Part shown: one piece after another, positions 1 through 9,803 of the stretch
Numbering within the stretch: position 1 is the stretch's first letter
Layout: the number at the start of each line of letters is the position of its first letter
Assembly: GCA_027533385.1 (NCBI GenBank)
Contig: JAPZUE010000051.1
Span: forward strand, 1 to 64,000
DNA length: 64,000 nt
Reading direction: 5' to 3'
DNA from: Rhizobium sp.
Lineage (GTDB): Bacteria > Pseudomonadota > Alphaproteobacteria > Rhizobiales > Rhizobiaceae
Made by a program: the position numbers and the translations under genes
The notes under the pieces: generated by a model
The model's input: only the letters and a program-made list of their open reading frames with translations
The model's database searches: none
What the model was told of the DNA's origin: nothing

Positions 1-160
1 AGGCGCTTCTTTAACGGCGATCCTTTGAATGGCTCTCAACGTGGTTTCGAAGCGGCTTTGAGGGCCATTCCAAGAGACAGATCAAAAAGTGGTTTTTGCA
101 AAACCTGCTGTCAAATTTCCGATTTTGCGCGTCAAGCTACAGTGGGACGATATCGGGAAA

Positions 161-250
161 TGGCGGACAGGGTGGGATTCGAACCCACGGTACGCTTTCA
201 CGCACACACGCGTTCCAGGCGTGCGCCTTAAACCACTCGGCCACCTGTCC
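161..250 (-). tRNA. tRNA-Ser (anticodon GGA)
   Basis: Read on the minus strand, the 90-nt sequence folds as a class II tRNA: acceptor arm GGACAGG pairs with CCTGTCC, followed by discriminator G and an encoded CCA end. The anticodon loop CTGGAAC gives anticodon GGA, and the T-loop GGTTCGAATCC is canonical. The long variable arm and 90-nt length fit serine. It decodes UCC/UCU. Nothing beside it suggests use as an integration site. Confidence 0.97.
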
Positions 251-291
251 AGGAGGATCGCGGGGAAAAACTACCGCGGTTGGTCGGGCGC

Positions 292-321
292 GATATATAC
301 CGAGGAATTTCGGCGGATCAA
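292..321 (-). promoter_or_regulatory. Probable promoter of tRNA-Ser
   Basis: On the minus strand a TTGATC box (321-316) lies 16-18 nt before TATATA/TATATC (299-292). The predicted start is about 35 nt before the tRNA. The spacing and boxes fit the housekeeping sigma factor, but this is a motif reading only. Confidence 0.5.
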
Positions 322-423
322 CCTAAATCTATCAGAATTTTGACATCGGCCTGCAATTCCCTATCTATAGCGTCAGCACGGCGGGCGTGGACAAGCCAGG
401 TCGTGCTTCAGCCGGAGACATTG

Positions 424-744
424 GTGGTGCGGTTCCTGTTCAGGGTCTTGAGTTTGCTTGCGCTTTGCGTCGCCGTCGTGCTCGGCGTGATCGATGCGAT
501 CGCGTCGGTGTCGGCTTCGGAGGTCATCTTGACCCCGCTGTCCGAGGCCTGGATCGGAGCTCATCCGGGATCGCTGATGACGCTTGAGGAACTCGTGGTG
601 ACACGGCTCGGAGACGGCGCCTGGCTTGCGGTTCGCGATGTCGTGCTGCCCCAGCCTGCCTTTGCGGCGATGCTGGTGCTGTCGCTCGCCTTCTGGATGA
701 TCGGGTACAAGAAGCCTTTGCCCGCCGGTCGGTTTGCAGCCTGA
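424..744 (+). CDS. Small two-helix membrane protein, function unknown
   Basis: A protein of about 106 residues with a hydrophobic segment at residues 3-25, a loop that contains an LTPLSEAWIG stretch, and a second hydrophobic segment near residues 79-95, then a basic tail. The start is taken as GTG at 424 (GTG at 427 is equally possible) because GGAG lies at 414-417; longer readings begin in sequence that looks noncoding. I recognise the pattern as a conserved hypothetical inner-membrane protein of rhizobia but no function is known to me. It stands alone between the tRNA and msrA, 178 nt before msrA. Confidence 0.6.
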   Translation: MVRFLFRVLSLLALCVAVVLGVIDAIASVSASEVILTPLSEAWIGAHPGSLMTLEELVVTRLGDGAWLAVRDVVLPQPAFAAMLVLSLAFWMIGYKKPLPAGRFAA

Positions 745-922
745 CGCCTGTCGATACAGGCGGCAAGGCGCAGTGCGCAGCCGGTCGATTGTAAGTTTCA
801 GGCGGTCCTGGCGACCCATGATACAGAGGCCGGTGCTTCACACGAAGACATCGGCAGGCGCCCGCCACCAGCGGAGCCCCGGACAATCAAACGGGCCGAT
901 CGTCGGCCGCAGGAGGGTTCAG

Positions 923-1582
923 ATGTTCCTGATCGACATGTTCAACAAGAAGACTGTCATGCCCACGGCCGAGAACGCGCTTCCAGGCCGTGCCGAGCCG
1001 ATCCCGACGGCATCGACGCATTTCGTCTCGGGTCTGCCGCTCAAGGGCCCCGTGCCGCAGGGCATGAAGACCGTTTATCTCGGGATGGGCTGCTTTTGGG
1101 GCGCCGAACGCCTGCTCTGGCAGACGCCTGGGGTTTATCTGACGGCATCCGGCTATCAGGGCGGCATCACGCCCAATCCGACCTATCAGGAAACCGTGAC
1201 CGGCCTCACCGGACACACGGAAGTGGTCAAGGTCGTCTACGACCCGGCAAAGATCACGCTCGAAGGCCTGCTCAAGGTGTTCTTCGAGGCCCATGACCCG
1301 ACCCAGGGCATGCGCCAGGGCAACGATATCGGCACGACCTACCGCTCGGCGATCTATGTCGAGAATGAGGACGACATGGCGCTGGCGGTTGCCGTGCGCG
1401 ACCGTTTCCAGGAGGCGCTGGTGAAGGCCGGGCGCAACAGCCGGATCACCACGGAAATCGCGGCAGCTGATACGTTCTATTTCGCCGAGGACTACCACCA
1501 GCAGTATCTGGCGAAGAATCCCAACGGTTATTGCGGACTGCGCGGTACGGGCGTCTCCTGCCCGATTACGCCTGCGGCTTAA
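923..1582 (+). CDS. msrA: Peptide-methionine (S)-S-oxide reductase MsrA
   Basis: Reduces the S epimer of methionine sulfoxide in proteins and free methionine, repairing oxidative damage in the cytoplasm with thioredoxin as donor. The 219-residue protein carries the family signature GCFWGAE with catalytic Cys57, a YQGGITPNPTYQ stretch in place of the usual YAGG, HDPTQ, and EDYHQQYL. Near the C-terminus NGYCGLRGTGVSCP holds further cysteines that could resolve the disulfide. The ATG at 923 is chosen because AGGAGG lies at 911-916. It has an N-terminal extension of about 45 residues compared with short MsrA forms, which is usual in rhizobia. No msrB is adjacent. Confidence 0.96.
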   Translation: MFLIDMFNKKTVMPTAENALPGRAEPIPTASTHFVSGLPLKGPVPQGMKTVYLGMGCFWGAERLLWQTPGVYLTASGYQGGITPNPTYQETVTGLTGHTEVVKVVYDPAKITLEGLLKVFFEAHDPTQGMRQGNDIGTTYRSAIYVENEDDMALAVAVRDRFQEALVKAGRNSRITTEIAAADTFYFAEDYHQQYLAKNPNGYCGLRGTGVSCPITPAA

Positions 1583-1624
1583 GGGCAATTGCTCAAACCA
1601 GCAGCACAAATCTCATTGATCTGA

Positions 1625-1657
1625 CTGATTTTTCAGCGCCAACAGCTGAAAAATCAG
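1625..1657. promoter_or_regulatory. Perfect 12-bp inverted repeat upstream of the nucleoside importer operon
   Basis: CTGATTTTTCAG at 1625-1636 is repeated in inverted form at 1646-1657 with a 9-nt spacer. Each arm is itself close to palindromic. It lies 43 nt after msrA and about 180 nt before the bmp start, with no T-run after it, so it is either an operator or a weak msrA terminator. Confidence 0.5.
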
Positions 1658-1671
1658 CAGGCTTGTGAATC

Positions 1672-1698
1672 TTTACCAGATGAAAAAAATCTGGTGAA
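1672..1698. promoter_or_regulatory. Second inverted repeat, possible operator of the nucleoside importer operon
   Basis: Arms TTTACCAGAT (1672-1681) and ATCTGGTGAA (1689-1698) flank a 7-nt A-rich spacer; the pairing is complete apart from one G-T wobble. A CTTGTG box at about 1662-1667 lies 17 nt before an AAAAAT stretch inside the repeat, so a bound regulator would cover a promoter. The regulator is not in the window. Confidence 0.45.
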
Positions 1699-1838
1699 TT
1701 TTGAAACGAGCCATGCAAGGATGAAAGCCAGCCAGGACCTCCGGAAAAGGGGGCGGCGGTTCCGCAGACATGTCTTTCTCACTCGGAAAGGCTTGCGGGA
1801 GGACCCAACAAGATCAATAGCAACAACAGGGCTGCACA

Positions 1839-2831
1839 ATGAAGAAAACCCTCCTCAGTCTCTTTGCCTTGGCCGCGATGTCGACGACCGCACTTGCGGC
1901 CGATATCAAGCCGGCGCTGGTTTACGGCACGGGCGGCAAGTTCGACAAATCCTTCAACGAAGCTGCTTACAGCGGTGCCGAGAAGTTCAAGGCGGAAACC
2001 GGCATCGAATATCGCGACTTCGAACCGACCAGCGACACGCAGGGCGAACAGGCAATCCGCAACTTCGCCTCGCGCGGCTTCAACCCGGTCGTCGCCGTTT
2101 CCTTCGCCTGGACCTCGGCCATCGAAAAGGTTGCTGCCGAGTTCCCCGACACCCAGTTCGTCATCGTTGACTCCGTCGTCGACAAGCCGAATGTCCGTTC
2201 GGTCGTCTACAAGGAGCATGAGGGTTCCTACCTCGTCGGCCTGCTCGCCGGCATGGCTTCCACCTCCGGCAAGGTCGGCTTCATCGGCGGCATGGACATC
2301 CCGCTGATCCGCAAGTTCGCCTGCGGCTACGAGCAGGGCGCACGCGCTGCCAAGGCCGACATCGAAGTCTTCCAGAACATGACCGGCACCACCGGCGCAG
2401 CCTGGAACGACCCGGTACGCGGCGGTGAGCTCACCAAGAACCAGATCGACCAGGGTGCGGACGTCATTTACGCGGCAGCCGGTGCGACCGGTCTCGGCGT
2501 TCTGCAGACGGCTACCGACAACGGCAAGCTGTCGATCGGCGTCGACTCCAACCAGAACCACCTGCATCCGGGTTCGGTCCTGACCTCGATGGTCAAGCGC
2601 GTCGACCTCGCCGTCTACAACGCCTATGCCGATGCGAAGAACGACAAGTTCACGCCCGGCCTGCAGGCTCTCGGCGTTGCCGAAGACGGCGTCGGCTATG
2701 CGCTTGATGACAACAACGCCAAGCTGATCACCGAAGACATGAAGGCCGCTGTCGAAAAGGCAAAGGCCGACATCATCGCCGGCACCATCAAGGTGCACGA
2801 CTACATGTCGGACAATTCCTGCCCGAAGTGA
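1839..2831 (+). CDS. BMP-family nucleoside ABC transporter, periplasmic binding protein
   Basis: Captures nucleosides in the periplasm and delivers them to the permease pair encoded downstream. The 330-residue protein starts with a Sec signal peptide (residues 1-20, ending ALA-A) and lacks a lipobox cysteine, unlike the PnrA/Med lipoproteins of spirochaetes and Gram-positives. The mature part begins with the family pattern VYGTGGKFDKSFNE, followed by a GSYLVGLLAGM segment and DVIYAAAGATGLGV, typical of the Bmp/PnrA fold. The ribosome site is weak. Gene order (binding protein, double ATPase, two permeases, then cdd and punA) supports purine/pyrimidine nucleosides as ligand; the exact ligand is inferred. 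Confidence 0.93.
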   Translation: MKKTLLSLFALAAMSTTALAADIKPALVYGTGGKFDKSFNEAAYSGAEKFKAETGIEYRDFEPTSDTQGEQAIRNFASRGFNPVVAVSFAWTSAIEKVAAEFPDTQFVIVDSVVDKPNVRSVVYKEHEGSYLVGLLAGMASTSGKVGFIGGMDIPLIRKFACGYEQGARAAKADIEVFQNMTGTTGAAWNDPVRGGELTKNQIDQGADVIYAAAGATGLGVLQTATDNGKLSIGVDSNQNHLHPGSVLTSMVKRVDLAVYNAYADAKNDKFTPGLQALGVAEDGVGYALDDNNAKLITEDMKAAVEKAKADIIAGTIKVHDYMSDNSCPK

Positions 2832-2843
2832 TCTGAAATCCAG

Positions 2844-2880
2844 GCGCAGGACGGCTCATGGGTCGTCCTGCGCTTTTTTT
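2844..2880 (+). terminator. Rho-independent terminator inside the importer operon
   Basis: A perfect 10-bp stem (GCGCAGGACG with CGTCCTGCGC, 10-nt loop) is followed by seven T. It sits between the binding-protein gene and the ATPase gene, which starts only 18 nt later. The likely role is partial termination that makes binding protein in excess over the membrane components. Confidence 0.85.
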
Positions 2881-2897
2881 ATGTCTGGGAGACCGGA

Positions 2898-4418
<1,521 letters not shown>

Positions 4419-4425
4419 GGTTTTG

Positions 4426-5529
4426 ATGAGCACTGCATCCGTACCCCTTCCAAACTGGATCAACTATGCGCTGCTGCCGCTGATCAACCTCCTGCTTGCC
4501 TTCCTGGTCTCGGGCCTGGTGGTCTGGATCATCGGGGAAAACCCGTGGGAGGCGCTGAAGCTGATGATCGAGGGCGCGCTGGGCAGCGGTGAAGGCATTG
4601 GCTTCACACTGTTTTATGCTACCAACTTCATCTTCACCGGGCTTTCTGTGGCGGTTGCCTATCATGCCGGTCTGTTCAACATCGGCTCCGAAGGTCAGGC
4701 CTATCTCGGCGGTCTCGGTGCAGCCCTCGCGGCACTGGCGCTCGATCACTATGTGCCGTGGTATGTCACCATGCCGTTTGCGATCATGGCGGCGGCACTC
4801 TTCGGTGCTGCCTGGGCGCTAATCCCGGCCTGGCTGCAGGCCAAGCGCGGCAGCCACATCGTCATCACCACGATCATGTTCAACTTCATCGGCGCGGCGC
4901 TGATGGTCTATCTTCTGGTCAACGTGCTGATCGTGCCCGGCAAGATGGCGCCTGAGACCCGCACCTTCCTCGAAGGCGGCCAGCTGCCGAAGCTCGACTG
5001 GCTGATCGCGATGTTCGGCGGTACGCTCGGCCCGGCCCCGTTCAACGTGTCCTTCCTGATAGCGCTCGTCATGTGCGTTCTCGTCTGGGTGCTGATCTGG
5101 CGCACCAAGCTGGGCTACGAGATGCGCACACTCGGCATCAGCCGATCGGCCGCCGCCTATGCCGGCATTCCCTATGTGAAGATCGTCATGATCACCATGC
5201 TGATCTCGGGTGGTCTGGCCGGCATGATGGCGCTCAACCCGGTGCTCGGGGCCTCTGCCCGCCTGCAGGTGGAATTCGTCGCCGGTGCCGGCTTCGTCGG
5301 GATTGCCGTGTCGCTGATGGGGCGCAACCATCCTCTCGGCATCGTGCTCGCCGCGATCCTGTTCGGCGTGCTCTATCAGGGTGGAGCCTGGCTCTCCTTC
5401 GACATGCCCAACATCACCCGCGAAATGATCGTGGTTATCCAGGGTCTGGTGATCCTGTTTGCCGGCGCGCTGGAATTCATGTGCCGCCCGATGATCGTGC
5501 GGATCTACCAGTCACTGACCAAGGCCTGA
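4426..5529 (+). CDS. Nucleoside ABC transporter, permease subunit 1
   Basis: A polytopic inner-membrane protein of 367 residues with about ten hydrophobic segments, of the BPD_transp_2 (RbsC/YufP) family. The pattern FNIGSEGQAYLGGLGAA near residue 80 is the conserved EAA-like region of these permeases. ATG at 4426 is preferred over an upstream TTG at 4408 because GAGG lies 5 nt before it and the TTG would overlap the ATPase gene. It pairs with the next gene to form the nucleoside channel. Confidence 0.92.
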   Translation: MSTASVPLPNWINYALLPLINLLLAFLVSGLVVWIIGENPWEALKLMIEGALGSGEGIGFTLFYATNFIFTGLSVAVAYHAGLFNIGSEGQAYLGGLGAALAALALDHYVPWYVTMPFAIMAAALFGAAWALIPAWLQAKRGSHIVITTIMFNFIGAALMVYLLVNVLIVPGKMAPETRTFLEGGQLPKLDWLIAMFGGTLGPAPFNVSFLIALVMCVLVWVLIWRTKLGYEMRTLGISRSAAAYAGIPYVKIVMITMLISGGLAGMMALNPVLGASARLQVEFVAGAGFVGIAVSLMGRNHPLGIVLAAILFGVLYQGGAWLSFDMPNITREMIVVIQGLVILFAGALEFMCRPMIVRIYQSLTKA

Positions 5530-5539
5530 GGACGCGACC

Positions 5540-6511
5540 ATGGAATCCTTTGACATGCTCATCAGCATCCTCGGCTCGACGATCCGTCTGTCGATCCCGC
5601 TGATCCTGGCCGCTCTTGCTGGCCTCTATTCCGAGCGCGCCGGGGTGTTCGACATCGGGCTTGAAGGCAAGATGCTGGCCTCGGCCTTTGCTGCCGCCTG
5701 TGTCGCCTATCTCACCGGCTCGGCCTGGCTGGGGCTGTTCTCCGGCATTGCCGTTTCGCTGGTCTTCTCGCTGATCCACGGCTTTGCCTCGATCACCAAT
5801 CGCGGCAACCAGATCGTTTCCGGCGTGGCGCTGAACTTCGTGGCAGCGGGTCTGACCGTCGTGCTGGGTCAGGCCTGGTTTGGTCAAGGTGGCCGTACCC
5901 CGCAGATCTCCGGCGAAGGCCGCTTCGCACCAATCACCCTGCCGGGTGCCGACATGATGCGCGATGTGCCATTTATCGGGCCGATCTATTCGAACGTCAT
6001 CTCGGGCAACAACATCATCACCTATATCGCCTTCCTCGCAGTGCCGATCTCGTGGTGGGTTCTCTATCGCACGCGTTTCGGTCTTCGCCTGCGCGCGGTG
6101 GGCGAAAATCCGGGTGCGGTCGATACGGCCGGCATTTCCGTGACCTTCCTGCGCTACCGCGCGGTTCTGGTTGCCGGTTTGCTCTGCGGAATCGCCGGCA
6201 CCTATCTGGCGATCGCGCAGTCGGCGGCCTTCATCAAGGACATGTCGGCGGGCAAGGGCTTCATTGCGCTCGCCGCTCTCATCTTCGCCAAGTGGAAGCC
6301 CGTCCCGGTCATGTTCGCCTGCCTGCTGTTCGGTTTCCTTGATGCGCTGGCAAACTTCATGCAGGGCAAGGAAATCCCTCTGATCGGGGAAGTGCCGGTG
6401 CAGCTCTTCCAGGCGCTGCCCTATATCCTGACCTGCATCCTGCTCGCCGGCTTTATAGGTGCTGCCAATCCGCCGAAGGCCGGTGGCGTGGCCTATACCA
6501 AGGAGCGCTGA
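5540..6511 (+). CDS. Nucleoside ABC transporter, permease subunit 2
   Basis: Second permease of the importer, 323 residues with eight or more hydrophobic segments. It carries the family pattern ERAGVFDIGLEGKML, matching FNIGSEGQ in its partner, and KGFIALAALIFAKWKP near the C-terminal third. GAGG lies 8 nt before the ATG, and the gene starts 10 nt after permease 1. It ends 3 nt before cdd, so transport and deamination genes are transcribed together. Confidence 0.92.
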   Translation: MESFDMLISILGSTIRLSIPLILAALAGLYSERAGVFDIGLEGKMLASAFAAACVAYLTGSAWLGLFSGIAVSLVFSLIHGFASITNRGNQIVSGVALNFVAAGLTVVLGQAWFGQGGRTPQISGEGRFAPITLPGADMMRDVPFIGPIYSNVISGNNIITYIAFLAVPISWWVLYRTRFGLRLRAVGENPGAVDTAGISVTFLRYRAVLVAGLLCGIAGTYLAIAQSAAFIKDMSAGKGFIALAALIFAKWKPVPVMFACLLFGFLDALANFMQGKEIPLIGEVPVQLFQALPYILTCILLAGFIGAANPPKAGGVAYTKER

Positions 6512-6514
6512 TCC

Positions 6515-6907
6515 ATGGCTCACGATCTCTTCGAGGCGGCGCGCGGCGCCATGGCCTTTGCCCATGCGCCCTATTCCAAATTCCCGGTGGGGGCGGCGAT
6601 CCGTGCCGATGACGGCCGGATCTATACGGGCGCCAACATCGAGAACCTCTCCTTCCCTCAAGGATGGTGTGCGGAGCCGACAGCGATCGGCTGCATGATC
6701 ATGGGCGGCGGAAAAAAGATCGTCGAGATGGCGGTGATTGCCGAAAAGCTGGCGCTCTGCCCGCCTTGCGGTGGCTGCCGCCAGAAGATCTCGGAATTCG
6801 CATCCGCCGATACCAAGATCTATCTCTGCGACGAAGTGGGTGTGCAGAAGACCATGACCATGGACGAGCTTCTGCCGCTCAGCTTCAAGACGGATGTCAT
6901 CGGATGA
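6515..6907 (+). CDS. cdd: Cytidine deaminase
   Basis: Hydrolytically deaminates cytidine and deoxycytidine to uridine and deoxyuridine. The protein is short (130 residues), as in the homotetrameric class with one zinc per subunit. Zinc ligands are visible as Cys52 in WCAEPTA and Cys85/Cys88 in PCGGCRQ; Glu54 is the proton shuttle. The usual Arg after the CAE motif (CAERTA in tetrameric enzymes) is Pro here, and the PCGAC motif reads PCGGC, two small deviations close to the active site. Substrate-loop residues NIEN are kept. It overlaps punA by 4 nt (ATGA). Confidence 0.93.
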   Translation: MAHDLFEAARGAMAFAHAPYSKFPVGAAIRADDGRIYTGANIENLSFPQGWCAEPTAIGCMIMGGGKKIVEMAVIAEKLALCPPCGGCRQKISEFASADTKIYLCDEVGVQKTMTMDELLPLSFKTDVIG

Positions 6908-7710
6908 AGGCGGCTGTCGATCTTCTCGTGGAACGGCTGAACGGGCTGGTTCCGCGTCATGCGATCGTGCTGGGGTCTGGCCTCGGTTCGCTTGTCAACG
7001 AGGTGCGGGATGCGGTTCGCGTTCCCTATTCCGAGCTTCCCGGCTTTCCCTTGAGCGCCGTCTCCGGCCATGCTGGTGAACTTGTGGCCGGCATGCTGGG
7101 CAAGACTCCGGTCATCATGCTGGCGGGTCGCGTGCATTACTACGAGCACGGCGATCCGACCGCGATGCGGGTTCCGATCGAAGTGCTGATGGGGCTCGGC
7201 GTCACGACGCTGATTCTCACCAATGCGGCGGGATCGCTGCGCGAGGACATGGCCCCCGGCTCTGTCATGCAGATCACCGACCACATCAACTTCTCGGGCA
7301 AGAACCCGCTGATCGGCGAGCCGAGCGATGCGCGCTTCGTCGGCATGACTTCGGCCTACGATGCCGAGTTGCAGGCGGCGATGCGGGCGGCAGCGGAGGC
7401 CGAGGGCGTACCGCTGTCGCAGGGCGTCTATATGTGGTTCTCCGGCCCGAGCTTCGAGACGCCGGCGGAAATCCGCATGGCGCGCGTACTCGGGGCTGAT
7501 GCCGTCGGCATGTCGACCGTGCCGGAGGTGATCCTCGCCCGATTCTACGGGTTGAGGATTGCAGCTGCCTCCGTGATCACCAATTATGGGGCCGGCATGA
7601 CCGGTGGCGAGCTGAGCCACGAAGAAACCAAGGACATGGCGCCGATCGGCGGCAAACGTCTGGCCACCATCCTGAAACGGATGATCGGCGGAGGAAATGA
7701 CATTGGATAA
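6904..7710 (+). CDS. punA: Purine-nucleoside phosphorylase (PNP-I, trimeric type)
   Basis: Splits inosine, guanosine and their deoxy forms with phosphate into base and (deoxy)ribose-1-phosphate. The 268-residue length and motifs fit the trimeric class: VLGSGLGSL at the phosphate site, SGHAGELVAG, GRVHYYEH, TNAAGSL, SGPSFETPAE and the ITNYGAGMTG base-binding segment near the end. The ATG overlaps the cdd stop (ATGA), which indicates translational coupling, and the 3' end overlaps deoC by 14 nt. The product feeds DeoB, encoded in the convergent operon. Confidence 0.93.
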   Translation: MKAAVDLLVERLNGLVPRHAIVLGSGLGSLVNEVRDAVRVPYSELPGFPLSAVSGHAGELVAGMLGKTPVIMLAGRVHYYEHGDPTAMRVPIEVLMGLGVTTLILTNAAGSLREDMAPGSVMQITDHINFSGKNPLIGEPSDARFVGMTSAYDAELQAAMRAAAEAEGVPLSQGVYMWFSGPSFETPAEIRMARVLGADAVGMSTVPEVILARFYGLRIAAASVITNYGAGMTGGELSHEETKDMAPIGGKRLATILKRMIGGGNDIG

Positions 7711-8473
7711 TCAAGAACTGCGCGCTGTCGCTTCGCGGGCGCTTTCGTTGCTCGACCTCACCAACCTCAAGGACGACTGCACGCCCGAACAGATCGTGAC
7801 GCTGTGCGGCAAGGCGCAGAGCGCCTTTGGCCCGACAGCTGCGATCTGCATCTGGCCACGCTTCGTCATGCAGGCGCGCACCCTGCTCGGCCCCGACAGC
7901 CCGATCCGGATCGCGACCGTCGTGAACTTCCCCTCGGGCGAGATGAAGACCGAGGATGTGCTGGCCGAGACGCGCGATGCAGTCGCAGATGGCGCCGACG
8001 ACATCGATCTCGTGATCCCCTATCGGGCGCTGGCGGCCGGTGACGACAAGGCCGTGACCGACATGGTGTCTGCCGTGAAGGGTGCCTGCGGTCCGGCGAT
8101 CCTGAAGACGATCCTGGAAACCGGCGAGCTCAAGGACATCGCACTGATCCGCCGCGCCTCGGATCTTTCAATCGCGGCCGGTGCCGACTTCATCAAGACC
8201 TCGACCGGCAAGGTCGGCGTCAATGCGACGCTGGAAGCCGCCGACATCATGCTGCAGGCGATCCGCGACAGCCGCAAGAAGGTGGGCTTCAAGCCGGCTG
8301 GCGGGATCTCGACCGTGGCCGATGCCGCCCTTTACCTCAGCCTTGCCGACACGATCATGGGCGAGGACTGGGTGATGCCATCGACCTTCCGCTTCGGTGC
8401 TTCGGGCCTGCTCGACAACATCCTTGCGGTGCTTTCGGGCCATCAGGCTCAGGCTCAGGTTTCGGGGTATTGA
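7697..8473 (+). CDS. deoC: Deoxyribose-phosphate aldolase
   Basis: Cleaves 2-deoxyribose-5-phosphate into acetaldehyde and glyceraldehyde-3-phosphate, sending deoxynucleoside sugar into glycolysis. The 258-residue TIM-barrel protein shows the Schiff-base motif GADFIKTSTGK (Lys near residue 170), the proton-relay lysine in KVGFKPAGGI, and IDLVIPY upstream. It is translated from within the end of punA. Length matches the DeoC class of Proteobacteria. Confidence 0.95.
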   Translation: MTLDNQELRAVASRALSLLDLTNLKDDCTPEQIVTLCGKAQSAFGPTAAICIWPRFVMQARTLLGPDSPIRIATVVNFPSGEMKTEDVLAETRDAVADGADDIDLVIPYRALAAGDDKAVTDMVSAVKGACGPAILKTILETGELKDIALIRRASDLSIAAGADFIKTSTGKVGVNATLEAADIMLQAIRDSRKKVGFKPAGGISTVADAALYLSLADTIMGEDWVMPSTFRFGASGLLDNILAVLSGHQAQAQVSGY

Positions 8474-8475
8474 CC

Positions 8476-9792
8476 ATGCTTCCCCAGGAGATCATCCGTC
8501 GCAAGCGGGATGGCGGCACGCTGACAGGCGAAGAGATTGCCGCGTTCATCGAGGGGCTCTCCAAGGAAACGATCTCCGAGGGCCAGGTCGCGGCCTTTGC
8601 CATGGCCGTCTTCTTCAAGGGCATGACGCCGGACGAAATCGTTGCGCTGACGCTTGCGATGCGCGATTCCGGCGATGTGCTCTCCTGGGCCGGCGTCGGC
8701 AAGCCGGTGGCCGACAAGCACTCGACCGGTGGCGTGGGCGACAATGTCTCGCTGATGCTGGCGCCGATCGTGGCGGCCTGCGGGCTTGCCGTGCCGATGA
8801 TCTCGGGCCGCGGGCTTGGGCATACCGGCGGCACGCTCGACAAGCTGCAGTCGATCCCCGGCTATGACGTGATGCCCGACAATGTCACCTTTCGCCGCAC
8901 GGTGGACCGCGCCGGCTGTGCGATCATCGGCCAGACGGGCGATCTCGCACCCGCCGACAAGCGGCTCTATGCGATCCGCGACGTGACGGCGACGGTGGAA
9001 TCCATTCCGCTGATCACGGCCTCCATCCTGTCGAAGAAACTTGCCGCCGGGCTGGAAAGCCTGGTGCTCGACGTGAAGGTCGGCAATGGCGCCTTCATGG
9101 CCAAGAGCGAAGATGCGGAGGCCTTGGCACGCTCGCTGGTCCGGGTGGCCAATGGAGCGGGCGTGAAGACGACGGCACTTCTGACCGATATGAACGAGCC
9201 CTTGGCCGACTGCGCCGGCAATGCAATCGAAGTGCAGAATGCCGTCGATTTCCTCAAAGGTCAGAAGAGCGGCACACGGCTTGAAGAGGTGACGCTGGCA
9301 CTCGGAGCCGAGATGCTGGTGAATGCCGGCTTCGCGGCCGATACGGCAGGGGCGCTTGCCCGCTGCAGCGAGGCGCTTGCCTCCGGCAAGGCGGCCGAGA
9401 TCTTTGGCCGGATGGTCGTGGAACTCGGCGGGCCCTCTGATTTCATGGACAAGGCGGAGAGTTATCTGCCACGCGCCAAGGTCGAAGTGGCCGTTCTTGC
9501 CGAACAGGACGGCTATCTCAGCGCCTGCGATACGCGCGGGCTGGGGCTGGCGGTTGTCACCCTTGGCGGGGGCCGCCAGCGTCCGAGCGACAAGATCGAC
9601 CACGGCGTGGGCATTTCCGGCTTCAGACCGCTGGGCACAGCCGTCGCCAAGGGCGAACCCATCGCCTTCGTGCAGGCGAATGATGAGACGGCAGCCAAAC
9701 AGGCCGCGAAGACGGTTGCCGAATGCTACCGGATTTCAGAGACGAAGCCCAATGCCACGCCAGTTATCGGCTTGAGGATCGGCGCTGAGTAA
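8476..9792 (+). CDS. deoA: Thymidine phosphorylase
   Basis: Phosphorolyses thymidine and deoxyuridine to base and deoxyribose-1-phosphate. The 438-residue protein has the family signature region SGRGLGHTGGTLDKL (residues about 114-128), KHSTGGVGDNVSL for phosphate, and DVKVGNGAFM. The ATG at 8476 is 2 nt after the deoC stop; a TTG 6 nt earlier would overlap deoC. It is the last gene of the forward nucleoside operon. Length and motifs fit the pyrimidine nucleoside phosphorylase family; pyn-type broader activity cannot be excluded. Confidence 0.94.
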   Translation: MLPQEIIRRKRDGGTLTGEEIAAFIEGLSKETISEGQVAAFAMAVFFKGMTPDEIVALTLAMRDSGDVLSWAGVGKPVADKHSTGGVGDNVSLMLAPIVAACGLAVPMISGRGLGHTGGTLDKLQSIPGYDVMPDNVTFRRTVDRAGCAIIGQTGDLAPADKRLYAIRDVTATVESIPLITASILSKKLAAGLESLVLDVKVGNGAFMAKSEDAEALARSLVRVANGAGVKTTALLTDMNEPLADCAGNAIEVQNAVDFLKGQKSGTRLEEVTLALGAEMLVNAGFAADTAGALARCSEALASGKAAEIFGRMVVELGGPSDFMDKAESYLPRAKVEVAVLAEQDGYLSACDTRGLGLAVVTLGGGRQRPSDKIDHGVGISGFRPLGTAVAKGEPIAFVQANDETAAKQAAKTVAECYRISETKPNATPVIGLRIGAE

Positions 9793-9803
9793 AGGCTGCA
9801 GGC

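Noticed and set aside
1..160. Coding sequence at the left edge
   Set aside because: Open frames here run into the tRNA gene, lack ribosome sites and show no family motif; nothing can be supported.
161..250. tRNA-Ser as an integration site for a mobile island
   Set aside because: No integrase, direct repeat of the tRNA end or foreign gene is visible next to it.
746..761. GCCTGT-CGAT-ACAGGC hairpin after the first ORF as a terminator
   Set aside because: Short stem without a T-run on either strand.
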